From Eucalyptus grandis (lineage: Eukaryota > Streptophyta > Magnoliopsida > Myrtales > Myrtaceae), in the NCBI RefSeq assembly GCF_016545825.1, contig NC_052612.1, positions 48,343,738 to 48,407,737 on the forward strand: a stretch of DNA of 64,000 nucleotides, in the 5' to 3' direction. Of this stretch, positions 1-11,135 are shown piece after piece. The notes under the pieces are model-generated. The model saw only the letters and a list, made by a program, of their open reading frames with translations. It did not search any database and was not told the DNA's origin. Every line of letters starts with the position of its first letter. Position 1 is the stretch's first letter. The position numbers and the translations under genes are program-made.

Positions 1-1242
1 ACTTACGCACCAGTGGTAAGGTTAGAAGTAATTAGATTATTACTTGCTTTTGCTTGTTATAAGAATTTCAAGTTATTCCAAATGGACGTCAAAAGTGCTT
101 TCCTAAATGGATTTATCCAAGAGGAAGTCTATGTGGAACAACCTCCTGGTTTTGAAAACTTAAGGAAACCAGACTCTATATTCAGATTGAAAAAAGCGCT
201 ATATGGGTTAAAGCAAGCTCCTCGAGCTTGGTACGATGACAGGCTAAGTAAATTTTTAATCTAAAATGGCTTTGTTAAAAGTAAAGTAGACACTACCTTG
301 TTTATCAAAAGAGAAAGCAAAAACTTTTTACTTGTTCAAATTTATGTTGATGATATTATTTTTGGATCACCTAACGAAAATCTGTGTAATAAATTTTTTA
401 AGACTATGCAGGATGAATTTGAAATGAACATGATGGGTAAACTATCCTTTTTTCTCGGACTTCAAGTAAAACAATTGAAGGAAGGGACTTTCATTCACCA
501 AGAAAAATATGCTAAAGAACTTGTTAAAAGGTTCGGTTTGTAAAATTGCAAAAAAGACTGATATACCAATGTCAAGTTCCTCGAAGTTGGACAAAGATGA
601 AGGAGGAAAGAAAGTTGACCAGAAGCTATACAAGAGTATCATTGGTTCATTTCTTTATCTTACTGCTTATAAACCTGACATTTTATTTAGTGTTTGTATG
701 TGTGCCAGATTTCAATTAGATCCCAAAGAATCTCATCTAAGTGCTGTGAAATGCATTATCAAATACGTTGCAACAACCTCTAATTTAGGTCTCTGGTATC
801 CTAAAAATTGGGACTTTACTCTCATTAGATATTCGGACGCAGACCTAGCAGGATATAAAGTTGATAGAAAGAGCATCTCGGGCACCTGTCAATTGCTTTG
901 TAAAAGGACAGTATCTTGGTTTTTGAGGAAGGAAAGCACTGTAGCTCTTTCAACAGCAAAAGCAGAGTATGTGGCTCTTGGAAGTTGTTGTTCTCAAATC
1001 TTGTGGATAAAACAACAGCTAAGAGACTTTAGAATCAAATATTCATGCACTGAGATCAAATGTGACAATACCAACGCGATTAATCTCACCAAGAATCAAA
1101 TTCTTCATTCAAGAGCAAAGCATATAGAGATTCGACATCACTTTATTAGAGACCATGTTCAAAATGGAGAAGTTGTGATTCAATTCATTGACTCAAAGAA
1201 TCAGCTGGCAGACATATTTACAAAACCTCTGGAGAAAAGTTA
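1..1242 (+). pseudogene. Sirevirus copy A: reverse transcriptase and RNase H, 3' part of pol
   Basis: This is the C-terminal part of a Ty1/copia polyprotein that enters from beyond the left edge. The RT fingers and palm come first, with the conserved motif LYGLKQAPRAWY near 200-235 and the catalytic YVDD at 343-354. RNase H follows, with the DADLAG motif near 832-849 and a C-terminal DIFTKPL motif near 1210-1230. The frame is broken: there is an in-frame stop at 262-264 and a frame change near 540. In the RNase H motif usually written TAEAEY the first Glu is Lys here. Copy B at 7.9-9.1 kb is a close relative, and the downstream ORF, PPT and LTR belong to the same element. The product would be non-functional. 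Sirevirus assignment rests on the extra ORF after pol and on the gag type seen in the sister copies. Confidence 0.9.
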
Positions 1243-1742
1243 ATTTGAGTCTATTCGATCCAGACTTAATATCTTAAAGTCTAAAGAAGTTCAGACTTAG
1301 GGATACAAGTCTAAAGATGTTCAAACCCAGAAGATCAAGATCCACAACTGTAAGTTATTTCTGTTTTAGAAATTTATCTTTCGAATAAAATCTCGAAAAG
1401 GTATGTTCATCTATTAATCTGTAATTGATTGATGTTATCTTCCTCAGTTTTCGTAATTGTTGCAATCATTCTTTTTTCGAAAAAGAAGTTATCTTTTAAA
1501 GTGACAATTATCTATTTTCAAAAAGGAAGTTATTTTTTGAAAATGCATTTTTTATTTTTCCTTTTACAACATTCCATATACTTCTCTTCGATTGCTTTAT
1601 ATACTTTTTGTTTTCTTTCGCTTTACTCACAAAACCCTAGAAAGCACAGAACATCATCTTCTCTCTTTTACCCTCTAGTTTAATCCTCAAAGTTTTCATC
1701 TTTCTTGCGAAACGAGTTTGGAATCTCTCAAAGACTGTGAGA
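1243..1742 (+). other. Spacer between pol and the third ORF of Sirevirus copy A
   Basis: About 500 bases without a coding signal lie between the end of RNase H and the third ORF. The stretch is AT-rich with runs of T and A. Roughly 335 bases of it, together with the end of RNase H, are deleted in copy B (junction near 14288). Confidence 0.6.
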
Positions 1743-3709
1743 ATGTCTTTCCAAAGCAAGTCTTCAAGGATTGCGAACTGGGGACCACAACGTATGTGTG
1801 GGGGTCCTACGCATTTTGACCTCACAAAGGAAGAAGAATCTCCAAGACAGCAGCAGAGCCCACAACATTCTCAACCGCATCAATCTCCTCAAGCTAGACC
1901 TCAGAATATTCATCAACAAGTGGAGGAATAAATTGTTGAAGATGCACGAACTTGTAAGAACTCAAAAGCCCGCTTTTACCTTTAAGCTCTACTCTGCCTT
2001 GAAGAAGGGAGGTACTCCCTTGAACTATATTGATGAATTTTTGAAAAATAAAGGGTATCGAAATAAAACCCAATTTTTGCGAACAATGGAACGATTAGGA
2101 GTTGCTCCTACAAGGTTGGCAGAAAAAGCTTTTGCGAATATCCCTAGTGATCCACGTGTTGGAGGTGTCAGTCAACCTGATGGGAATGATGATGACAAGA
2201 TGTACACTCATTTTAAGCCTAGAATGGGTGTTGCGGTAAATATTCGAAGCAAAATGACAGATTTGTTTCGCTCGGAGGAACACAAGCGACTTTACTCTAA
2301 GTTGCTAAAGCAAGGGGTGATCAACCCAAGAAGTGTAGACTTTGATTTTCTTGATTCTCTGAATGTGAAGTTGCGAGAGAAATTCACTCTACTTCAGCTT
2401 GAATGATTTTGTTCTGAGACAGCAGAGGCTCATCCAGAACTTACTGCCTATTTCTATTTTAATATGAGTTTCTTGGATGCGCATAGATTTTCTTTTAGTG
2501 TTCGAGACCAGGACTATATTGTTGACATGGACACATTGGCTGATGTGATTGGAGTAGAAAGATGGGCATTCCAATCAATTTGTATGTCTGTTGGTCGTGC
2601 GACGATAGAGCTTGTTCTTGATGGAATGGCGGAATGATGAATCTCGTACTTGAGGATGAATGCCTCAAATATTTTGCTTCACATGTATAGATCGATGGTG
2701 AAAGAGAAGGGCCAACTTCCTTACTCCGCACTTGTTACTAAGCTATTCAGACATTCGAATATTCGGCCTCCCAAGATTCTATGTGTTCATACCTATGATC
2801 AAATGGTGGTGGGACTGAAATTGGTTTCCAAAATGCGTCTGAAGGAGCTGAACAAAGCTTTGGAGCAATTTAAGGAGAAAACCCCTATCAAGACTCACCA
2901 AGTTTCTATGACTGCAAAACAGAAAGGAAAGGAGCCCATGACAGCTCCTTCCAAGAAAAGAAGAGCACTCATCTTGCAAGGTGAAGAAGATGAGGAAGAT
3001 GTCACCATTTCCGCTCTTGCATTGAGAAACTTACATCATTCTATTCCAGAGACAGAGGAGAGAGAGGATCGAGACAAAGAAGAGTCAGAGCAAAGGAGTA
3101 GAGAAAGAGAATTGATGAGAAAAGAAGCAGAGGAAGAAAGAACTGCAGAAGAAGAAGAAGGCATAGGTGAACAAGAAGAGATAGAAACATAAAGAGTACT
3201 TCTCACTGCTTGAAGGCATTGAAACAGGGAGAGTTGCTGAGAAAAGAGGTATCCCATCAATTGCTTTTACTAGTGAAGATGTTAGCCGTTCACCTACAAA
3301 TCCAGGAGATATGTATGCCTCTCAATTCCCTGAGGAAGGTCATGAGGCTTCATCTCCAAATCTAAGTGCCCATGCTGAAATGCCATCATCTGCCAATACT
3401 CCTCAAATCGAACATGCAGAAGCAAGCACTCAGACTGGTAACTCAGCAGACTTTCGAAGACTACTTGATATTCTTATGGAGATGCGAGGCCAGATTTATG
3501 CCCTGGGATGCGAAGTTCAGAACATGTAGAATGCCAGTCAAGCCTCTTCAGTTTCTTTGCATGATCAAATTCAGGCCTTTACCTTTCAAGTTCAAACAAA
3601 TGCCAAGGGTGAAGAAGTGGCACAATTGAAGGAGGATTTGAAAAAGATGGAAGAGATTGTCCGGTCGATGGGAGATTTCCAGCTTGTTCGCATTTCAAAG
3701 CAATTATAA
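1743..3709 (+). pseudogene. Sirevirus copy A third ORF (envelope-like position)
   Basis: A degraded reading frame sits between pol and the 3' LTR, the place of the extra (env-like) ORF of the Sirevirus lineage. It starts at an ATG matched in copy B (14557). It is broken by frame changes and stops, for example near 1930, 2404-2406, 2636 and 3190. The middle has a globular part with short motifs such as FKLYSALK and LREKFTLLQLE. A strongly charged Glu/Lys/Arg-rich stretch near 3040-3190 is likely coiled coil. A Gln/Ala-rich C-terminal part ends at the stop at 3707-3709. I see no signal peptide or convincing membrane segment, so envelope-like describes position only. Function is unknown. Confidence 0.75.
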
Positions 3710-3751
3710 TTTTATCCATTTCTCTTTTCATCTCTACCTTTTTAATGTTGA

Positions 3752-3766
3752 CAAAAAGGAGGAGAA
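3752..3766 (+). promoter_or_regulatory. Accessory polypurine tract, copy A
   Basis: A purine run of the form acaaaaaggaggagaag lies about 320 bases before the 3' LTR. The equivalent site in copy B (16709-16724) matches the true PPT more closely. Repeated PPT-like motifs before the 3' LTR are known from Sireviruses. Confidence 0.5.
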
Positions 3767-4068
3767 GGGTGCAGATTTGACTTCTGTTTGATTTGTTTTT
3801 GATTGACTTTACTTTTGTTTGGTTGTTTGGTTGTGACTGATTTGGATTTGGATTGTGTGATCATTTAATGCTTGCTTGCAGTATTTTAAGCGTTGATGGT
3901 ATTCATGGCAAAGATAGTTGTTTTTTACAAAACTAACACACTTCCTGTGGATGCAGATTTGATACTATCTTTACTAATCCAATTATCTTTTGTGAGATAT
4001 CCATGTTTGCTTGAGTATTGTCTTGCAGGTCAAAATATCCAAATCTGCAAGAAAGTTTTGTCACCATA

Positions 4069-4081
4069 AAAAGGGGGAGAT
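4069..4081 (+). promoter_or_regulatory. Polypurine tract of Sirevirus copy A
   Basis: The purine tract aaaaagggggaga lies immediately upstream of the LTR start TGTTGG at 4082. It is the plus-strand priming site for reverse transcription, and its position fixes the 5' edge of the LTR. Confidence 0.85.
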
Positions 4082-5032
4082 TGTTGGAGAAAACTTCCTT
4101 ATTTGTTTTGAAGCTGACAAAACATTTCCATTAGTCTAGTCTGAACACTTGCAGACTCTTTCGACAAAGTCTGAAGACAACCAGACCGTCAAACTCATGA
4201 TTTAAAGTCTGCCCTCATTGACAGTTCCTAGACTAACGAAAAAGACTTATCCATAATTGAATATTTCTCTAAGGATTTGATTCGAGCGGTCGAAGAAAAT
4301 CTCACGGCTGGGGATAGCATCTCAGAATCTATTATTTGTCTTGATATTAATTCGGGTGATTTGGATCCGTTGATTGGCGAAACATACTTGGAATGTTCTA
4401 CTTATAGAAACCTAGATCCTGATTGTATGGGCGAGCAGGAATTGGTGGGCTATCGTCACATTCCTTAAGTAACTCAAGATCTCCTTAATTGATTCTGTCC
4501 AACGGGTAGATTGAAAGAACTTCCTTAGAAGGTGCCAACGGTTATAAGGCATGGAGGAGGAGTATATAAGGAAGATGCTTTGGTTATTTGAAGAAGTGCG
4601 CGATAGATAAATTCCAAAGTCTGAAGCTCCTTGTTCTTTGTCAATTCATTTGTTAAGCGTAAACTTATACTCAAAAGAGAGTTTATACTTTTGTGAAGCC
4701 TTGAGGAAGTGTAGCAGAGTCTCTACACTGTGGAATTAAGGACGTGATACTGTAATGACTCTTTTGATTCATAGTGAAATCTAGCCAGTGGGCTGTCAGT
4801 GCGGGAGAGTGAACGTAGGCTTGGATTAAGCCGAACCACTATAAACTTTGTGTTCTTATTCTCTTCCCTAAACTCTTTTACTTTGATCGTAACTCTGTTT
4901 GATTATTAGAGTCTAATTTCCTTTTCAAAGTCTATTACTAAACAGACTCGGGTTAAAAGTAAAATTTTATACTTTACTCTACAAAATTTGTTTTCGCACC
5001 TATTCACCCCCCTCTAGGTGCTCGTACTATCA
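4082..5032 (+). repeat. Sirevirus LTR shared between copies A and B
   Basis: This LTR of about 950 bp starts TGTTGGAGAAAAC after the PPT of copy A. It ends near the block cacccccctctaggtgctcg, which all four LTRs of this family here share. No primer-binding site follows. Instead the sequence passes at about 5035 into the middle of gag (matching copy C from about 41184). The LTR thus serves as 3' LTR of A and 5' LTR of B. Small ORFs inside it are not genes. Confidence 0.85.
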
Positions 5033-5034
5033 TT

Positions 5035-6342
5035 TACAATATGAAGCCTTCAAGATGAAACCAAGAGAATCTATCACTGACATGTTTAATCGTTTTACAG
5101 AAATCGTGAATGGTCTTGAGTATCAAGGTCAACCAATCTCAAGACCCATGAAGGTTAACAAACTGCTGTGTGGACTTTCCAAAAATTGGAATCATGTAAA
5201 GACCTCAATAAGAGAAACTCAAATGGTCATGCCACTCTTTGTTGATGAATTGGTTGGCACTCTTCAGTCTTATGAAGTGGAGCAAATCAATGAAGATGAA
5301 GATCCCAAAGGTAAAAAATCTATTGCTTTAAAATCTAATGATGATTATGATGTTACAGATTCTAAAGACGATGTGAATGATGAAGAGCTTGCTCTCATGA
5401 TAAGAAGGTTCAAAAATTGAACAAAAAGGGAAGAATATTCAATTGAAATAAACAAAGCTCTCAAAAGTTTCAAAATAAATTAGCTGATGATGATGAATCC
5501 AATAAAGATGTGATTTGTTTTGAATGCAAGAAAAAAGGACACATCAGACCCAACTGTCCATTGCTGAAGAAAAAGAAAGGAAAAGCTGAGAAATACAAAA
5601 AGGCTCTCAAAGCAGAAACTTGGAGTGATACTGAATGCGAAGAGAGTGATAATGATTATGCTAATATTTGTCTAACTGCACAATCAAAATCAGATTCAGA
5701 CTCTGAGACGGATATAGACTCAGACTTAAACAGTGAAATCGAGGTAAGTAATTTAAAAATTCCTACTAAAGTCTCTAAATATATTGATGAACTGTGTCTT
5801 AGTCTCAAAACCTCTCTCAAGAGGATTTCCGAACTAAAAACGGAAAATTCTGCACTGAAGTAATAGGAGATTGTTTGGAAAGAAAAGTTCGAAAATTTAG
5901 ATAAAAGTTTTATTACTTTGAAAGAAAATGCAGACTCTCTTTCAAAATAAAATACACTTTTGAAAAATGATATTTCAAGCATTTCAAAAAGATTTTCTAT
6001 AGGATCTGAGAAATTGGAAAAAATTCTTTCAGCACAAAGACCTTATTTTAACAAATCAGACTTAAGAATGATTGCTGAAACCATTTCTCTAATTGATTTT
6101 CCAAAAGTAAAGGAAAGAATCAAATAAAGACCTACAAAAGACTTTTATAGAAATCATTTTCAATTTTTTTTTGTAAAACCTGTTGGCCATAGTTCTCTTA
6201 AATGTTCTAAGTGCAACAGTTCAAAACACTTTGAGAAAGAATGTCCTATGGTTTGGAGACCTATTAAGAAGGATTGGGCAAAGACCGTATATTGCACTAA
6301 CTCCTCTAGACCCAAGAAAATATGGGTACCAAAGAAAGCTTG
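5035..6342 (+). pseudogene. Sirevirus copy B gag, N-terminally deleted
   Basis: The remaining gag covers the second half of the capsid-like domain (5035-5420, with LLCGLSKNWNHVKTS and a DDYDVTDSKDD acidic stretch). A CCHC zinc knuckle follows at 5516-5557 (C-x2-C-x4-H-x4-C, CFECKKKGHIRPNC). Then come a Lys-rich stretch and a Ser/Asp/Glu-rich region with coiled-coil character (5740-6000), ending near WVPKKA before protease. Stops at about 5418, 5861, 5947 and 6125 break it. The N-terminal portion present in copy C is absent because the LTR is fused directly to codon ~137. In an active element this protein would form the virus-like particle. Confidence 0.85.
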
Positions 6343-6360
6343 AGCTTCTTTTTTAAATGC

Positions 6361-7712
6361 AAGTCACTATCAAGAAAAATGTCAAATGGTACTTGGATAA
6401 TGGATGCTCAAGACATATGACAAGAGACTCAAGTTGTTTCATAAAGCTTATGCAAGTTAATGGTGGAAAAGTTTCTTTTGGTGGAAATAGCAAATGAAAA
6501 ATTGTTGGTTGTGGAACAGTAAAGATTGGAAGTCTCACAATCAACAACGTTTCCTTAGTAGAATGACTCAACTACAACTTGCTGAGTATCAACCAACTGT
6601 GCGATACAAGTTTTAAAATCAACTTTCAAGAAGGAATATGTTTGGGTACTAGTAAAGACTTCTCTCAGACTTTCACTGGGTGAAGACATATAAACATCTA
6701 TCTTTTGGACATCAAACTAGAAAAATCTCAATGTCTAATTTCAATTCAAGAGGAAGCTAATCTCTGGCATAGAAAACTTGGCCACATCAACATGAAGCAA
6801 ATAGCCAAGATCTCTGTAAAGAAGCTTGTTCGTGAACTACCCAACCTAACATACCAAAAATCTAAATTATGCACACCATGTGTATTGGGAAAACAGGTTA
6901 GAAATTCTTTCAAACCAATAAATCAAGTTTCCACTAATCGTGTGTTGCAACTCTTGCATATGGATCTCTTTGGACCAACTAGAACCCAAAGCATTGGCGG
7001 AAAGAAATATTGCCTAGTAATAGTTGATGATTATTCACGATTCACTTGGATATATTTCCTAGTAAGTAAGTCTGAAACATTTTCTTATTTTATAAAGTTT
7101 GCTAAGAAAGTTTAGAATGAGAAGGGGTATATTATTTCAAGCATACGGACAGACCATGGAGGTGAGTTTGAAAATCAAGATTTGCTAAATTTTGTGATGA
7201 ATCTGGTTTTCAGCATATGTTCTCCTCACCATACACTCTTGAACAGAATGGAGTTGTGGAAAGGAAGAATAGATCATTGCAAGAAATGGCTAGAACACTC
7301 TTAATTGAAAGCAACATTTCTTCTCGTTTTTAGGCTGAAGCAGTTTCTATAGCACGTTATATTATTAATAAAGTCTTTTTAAGGCCTATTCTGGAGAAAA
7401 CTCCCTGAGTTGTTCAAAGGAAAGAAGCCAATTGTTTCCTATTTTCATGTGTTTGGTTGCAAATGTTTTATATTGAAAAATGCAAAAGATCGAATTGGTA
7501 AGTTTGAAGAAAAATCAGATGAAGGCATTTTTCTTGGATATTCAACCATCAGCAAAGCTTACAGAGTATACAATAAAAAGACTCAATCTGTGGAGGAATC
7601 GATGAATGTCAAATTTCAAAATCTTATACAAAATCAATCGATTCAGACTCAACTTGAAGAATCTAAACCTGCTTCAGACTCTACAAAGTCTAAATCCCTA
7701 GAAGCAGCTTAG
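6361..7712 (+). pseudogene. Sirevirus copy B protease and integrase region
   Basis: An aspartic protease remnant with a motif close to DxGCSRHMT lies near 6392-6425; the residue before Gly-Cys is Asn where copia elements have Asp, followed by a later stop. The integrase zinc-binding domain (6760-6890) reads WHRKLGH then CTPCVLGKQ. The integrase core (6950-7400) contains LHMDLFGPT and VDDYSRFTW. The integrase C-terminal region extends to 7712. In-frame stops occur near 6495, 6562, 7113 and 7331, with a frame change near 7180. Non-functional. Confidence 0.85.
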
Positions 7713-9137
7713 ACTTCAAAAGATCAACAACGAACGAACACTGAAGAATCAAATGAAGAAAAATATCAGCAGTCTGTTGGACCAACCAACAACTGGAAGC
7801 ACAAGTCCAGTCATCCCAAAGAACTCATTATTAGTGACATTGATGAAGGGATTCGTACAAGATCCAAAAGGCATGAAGAGTCTAGCGCTGTGGCTCTTAT
7901 TTCTAAAATAGAACCCAAAAGCATAGAATAAGCTTTAACTGATGAAAGCTAGATTGAAGCTATGTAAGAAGAACTCAAGTAGTTCCGTATTAACGATGTT
8001 TGGGAACTGACTCCTAAACCAAAAGGTAAATCTATTATTGGAGTTAAATGGGTTTTCAGGAACAAGATGGACGGAAAAGGAAAATTCATAAGGAACAAAG
8101 CAAGACTCATGGCCAAAGGATATACGCAAGAAGAATGGATAGACTATGATGAGACTTACATACCAGTAGCAAGGTTAGAAGCAATTAGATTATTACTTAC
8201 TTTTACTTGTTATAAGAATTTCAGGTTATTCCAAATGGACGTCAAAAGTGCTTTCCTAAATGGTTTTATCCAAGAGGAAATCTATGTGGAACAACCTCCC
8301 GGTTTTGAAGACCCAAGGAAACCAAACTCTGTATTCAGACTGAAAAAGACACTATATGGTTTAAAGCAAGCACCTCGAGCTTGGTACGACAGGTTAAGTT
8401 TTTAGTCCAAAATGGCTTTGTTAAAGGTAAAGTAGACACTACTTTGTTTATCAAAGGAGAAAGTAAAAACTTTTTACTTGTTCAAATCTATGTTGATGAT
8501 ATTATTTTTGGATCACCTAATGAAAATCTGTGCAAGAAATTCTCTAAGTCTATGCAGAATGAATTCGAGATAAGCATGATGGGTGAATTATCCTTCTTTC
8601 TCGGACTACAGGTAAAATAATTGAATGAAGGAACTTTCATTCACCAAGAAAAATATGCTAAGGACTCGTTAAAAAATTCGGTTTGGAGAATTGCAAAAAG
8701 ACTGATATACCAATGTCAAGTTCTTCGAAGCTGGACAAAGATGAAGGAGGAAAGAAAGTTGACCAGAAGTTGTATAGGAGTATCATTAGTTCACTTCTTT
8801 ATCTTACTGCTTCTAGACCTAACATTTTGTTTCGTGTTTGTATTTGTGCCAAATTTCAATCAGATCCCAAAGAATCTCATCTAAGTGCTGCAAAAAGCAT
8901 CATCAAATACGTTGCAACAACCTCTGAGTTAGGTCTATGGTATCCTAAAGAATGAGACTTTACTCTCCTTGGATACTTACACGCAAATCTAGCAGGATGC
9001 AGAGTTGATAGAAAGAGCATATTGGGCACTTGTCAATTGCTCGGTAACATGACAATATCTTGGTTTTCAAGGAAGCAAAGTACTGTAGTTCTCTCAACAG
9101 CAGAAGCAGAGTATGTGGCTCTTGGAAGTTGTTTTTC
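7713..9137 (+). pseudogene. Sirevirus copy B reverse transcriptase and N-terminal RNase H
   Basis: The RT start is recognisable near 7980-8060 (VWELTPKP, then WVFRNKMDGKG), the palm motif LYGLKQAPRAWYD near 8350-8390 and YVDD at 8489-8500. RNase H begins after about 8760 and contains the STAEAEYVALGS motif near 9095-9130. It stops abruptly at the target duplication gttgtttttc (9128-9137), where the Mutator-like element begins. Several stops (for example 7932, 7953, 8403, 8618, 8953) break the frame. The coding sequence resumes at 14109. Confidence 0.88.
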
Positions 9138-9830
9138 GAGGTTGGGACACATGGAGTGCCGTAACTTGGCACAGAGGGACACTTAAGTGCCATAACTTTA
9201 AAATGGTACACTTAAGTGCCAATATCGGAGTAAAATGGGATACTTAAGTGCCACTCCGGCGAAAATCTGGCTAAATGGCTGACGTGGCAATTTTCCGGCG
9301 AGTTTGGTCCAAAACGGCGTCGTTTTGCACGTTGACGTAGCGGAGAAAACGCAAAAACGACGCCGTTTCGTGTCTACGTGTAAATAATAATATATAAATT
9401 AATTAAATTAGATTTAAAATATTCAAAAAAATAAGAAAAATTTTAAAATTTAAAAAAATTAAGAAAAATTTAAAAAAATTAAGAAAAATTTAAAAATTAA
9501 GAAAAATTTAAAAATTTTGAAAAATTAAGAAAAATTTTTTAAAAATTTTTTAAATTTTAAATTTTAAAAATTTAAAAAAGGGGGAGGTCGAACGGAGCGG
9601 CTCCTCGCCGCAGCCACCTCCCGCCGTCGCCGGCCCTTCCGGCGGCGGCGGGAGGTGGCGAGGGCCCGCGAGCCCTCGCCGGATCCGGGCGAGGGCCGCA
9701 ACCTCGCCCTAGATCTAGGCGCGGGCCGCGACCTCGCCTGGGCGGCGAGGGGTCTCGGGCCCTCCGAAGGCCGGCGACGGAGTGGGGGAGGGTCGGCCGA
9801 GGGTCGCCGAGCCCACGGCCGGGGCCGGCG
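9138..9830 (+). repeat. Left terminal inverted repeat of the foldback MULE
   Basis: The arm has three parts. Outermost is a subterminal array of the motif cacttaagtgcc with spacings of about 25-35 bp (9165-9255). Next is a segment around ccaaaacggcgtcgttttgc followed by an A/T-only stretch (9380-9570). Innermost is a very GC-rich block (9575-9830). It pairs with 13468-14098 in reverse complement. ORFs in the GC block are low-complexity and not genes. Confidence 0.8.
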
Positions 9831-10271
9831 TGTAACACCTCGAACCCTTCGCAGGTCGTTACCAGTGCCGATGTTACATCTTATTATCGTTTTTGTCTCG
9901 TACTTAAAACAAGCGTTGCCAAATCACAGGCATTTTTTTTTTAAAGCGGTCCCAGCGCAACTCATAGCGGAAGCAAATCAAACATCGCCATCTATCCCCC
10001 TACCAATCCATGATACAAATACACACCAGCTAAACATCATGATTTTATAAACAACTTCGACGCTTTGCTTACATACTTATATATATAGCAAGATGGGGTT
10101 CCCTTCAGGTCGGTACAAAAACAAGAAAGGTTAGGACTCTGCCATTTCCTACCTAAAATCTAAAATAGAAACCTCGACCCCTAACATCATACGTGCACAA
10201 AACCCTCCCATCGAAAGCGTCGACTATCTACATCAAAAAGAGATCCAGCTCCTACTCATTGCGCGCAGGTC

Positions 10272-10520
10272 TCACACCCAACCCGGTGCATCAAGTGGTG
10301 GCGGCGGCAGCATCCCTCGCATAGCTCCATCCCGTCGAACGTGCACAGAAATGAACTCTTGTATGACAGGGCCCCCAGCCAGGCCGATATCATACATCAC
10401 TAGACATCGCACTCGGATAAAAGTCAGTTCGGGAACAGAGGGACAATCTATCTCCGCACACTCAACCTCTACATCGACGGTAGACCATAGAATACCCCGT
10501 GAGACGGCAGGAAGCGGCAT
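10272..10520 (-). CDS. Conserved 82-aa ORF inside solo LTR 1, function unknown
   Basis: I do not recognise this protein. It starts MPLPAV, contains the block VIQEFISVHVRRDG (about residues 52-65) and ends APGWV, then TGA. The ORF in the other long solo LTR (36920-37171) has the same start, same stop and one in-frame 3-bp indel. By hand count about 28 codons differ only synonymously against about 20 amino-acid changes, many conservative (I/V, S/T, A/V). That pattern suggests the protein was once under selection. The ATG lies 9 bases after a TTTCAG that could be a splice acceptor in the LTR transcript. An open frame continues upstream to 10619, but conservation weakens there. Confidence 0.45.
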   Translation of the reverse strand: MPLPAVSRGILWSTVDVEVECAEIDCPSVPELTFIRVRCLVMYDIGLAGGPVIQEFISVHVRRDGAMRGMLPPPPLDAPGWV

Positions 10521-10639
10521 ACTGCTAATCTGAAATGTTATTCCCCAAAAGGGGTGAGTACAACCACTCAGCAGATAGGGAAATCCAATAACAACCCAAT
10601 GCATCATGCATATCATCATACATAGCAGGCATTGCTTAC

Positions 10640-11135
10640 CTTTTTGATGTCATACGTATTCATGCATCATCATATCATACATATCATCATCATCACCATG
10701 CATATCATTATGCATATCACCATGCATATCATATCATCATTATCACCATGCATATCATCATGCATACCATATCATAGGTGATCATCATACCACATCACAT
10801 CTCATCATCATCATGCATCATCATGCATATAATATCATAGGTGATCATCATATCACATCACATCTCATCATCATCATGCATATATCATCATCATCATATC
10901 ATATCATTATCACATCACTTCATATCATGCATCATCATGCATCATTATCATAAGTGATCATCATATCACATCATCATCATGCATCATCATGCATACATTA
11001 TCATAAGTGATCATCATATCACATCACATCTCATCATCATCATGCATATCATCATGCATATCATATCATGGGTGATCATCATATCACATCACATATCATC
11101 ATCATCATCATCATCATGCATATCATATCATGGTT
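10640..11135. repeat. ATC/ATG-rich simple repeat within solo LTR 1
   Basis: About 500 bases consist of variations on catcatcatgcatatcat and similar units. An equivalent shorter block lies at 37270-37590 in solo LTR 2. Low-complexity translations of it are not genes. Confidence 0.85.

Noticed and set aside
10640..11135. Regular spacing suggesting a CRISPR-like or satellite array
   Set aside because: Plant simple-sequence DNA of irregular units inside an LTR, with no unique spacers.
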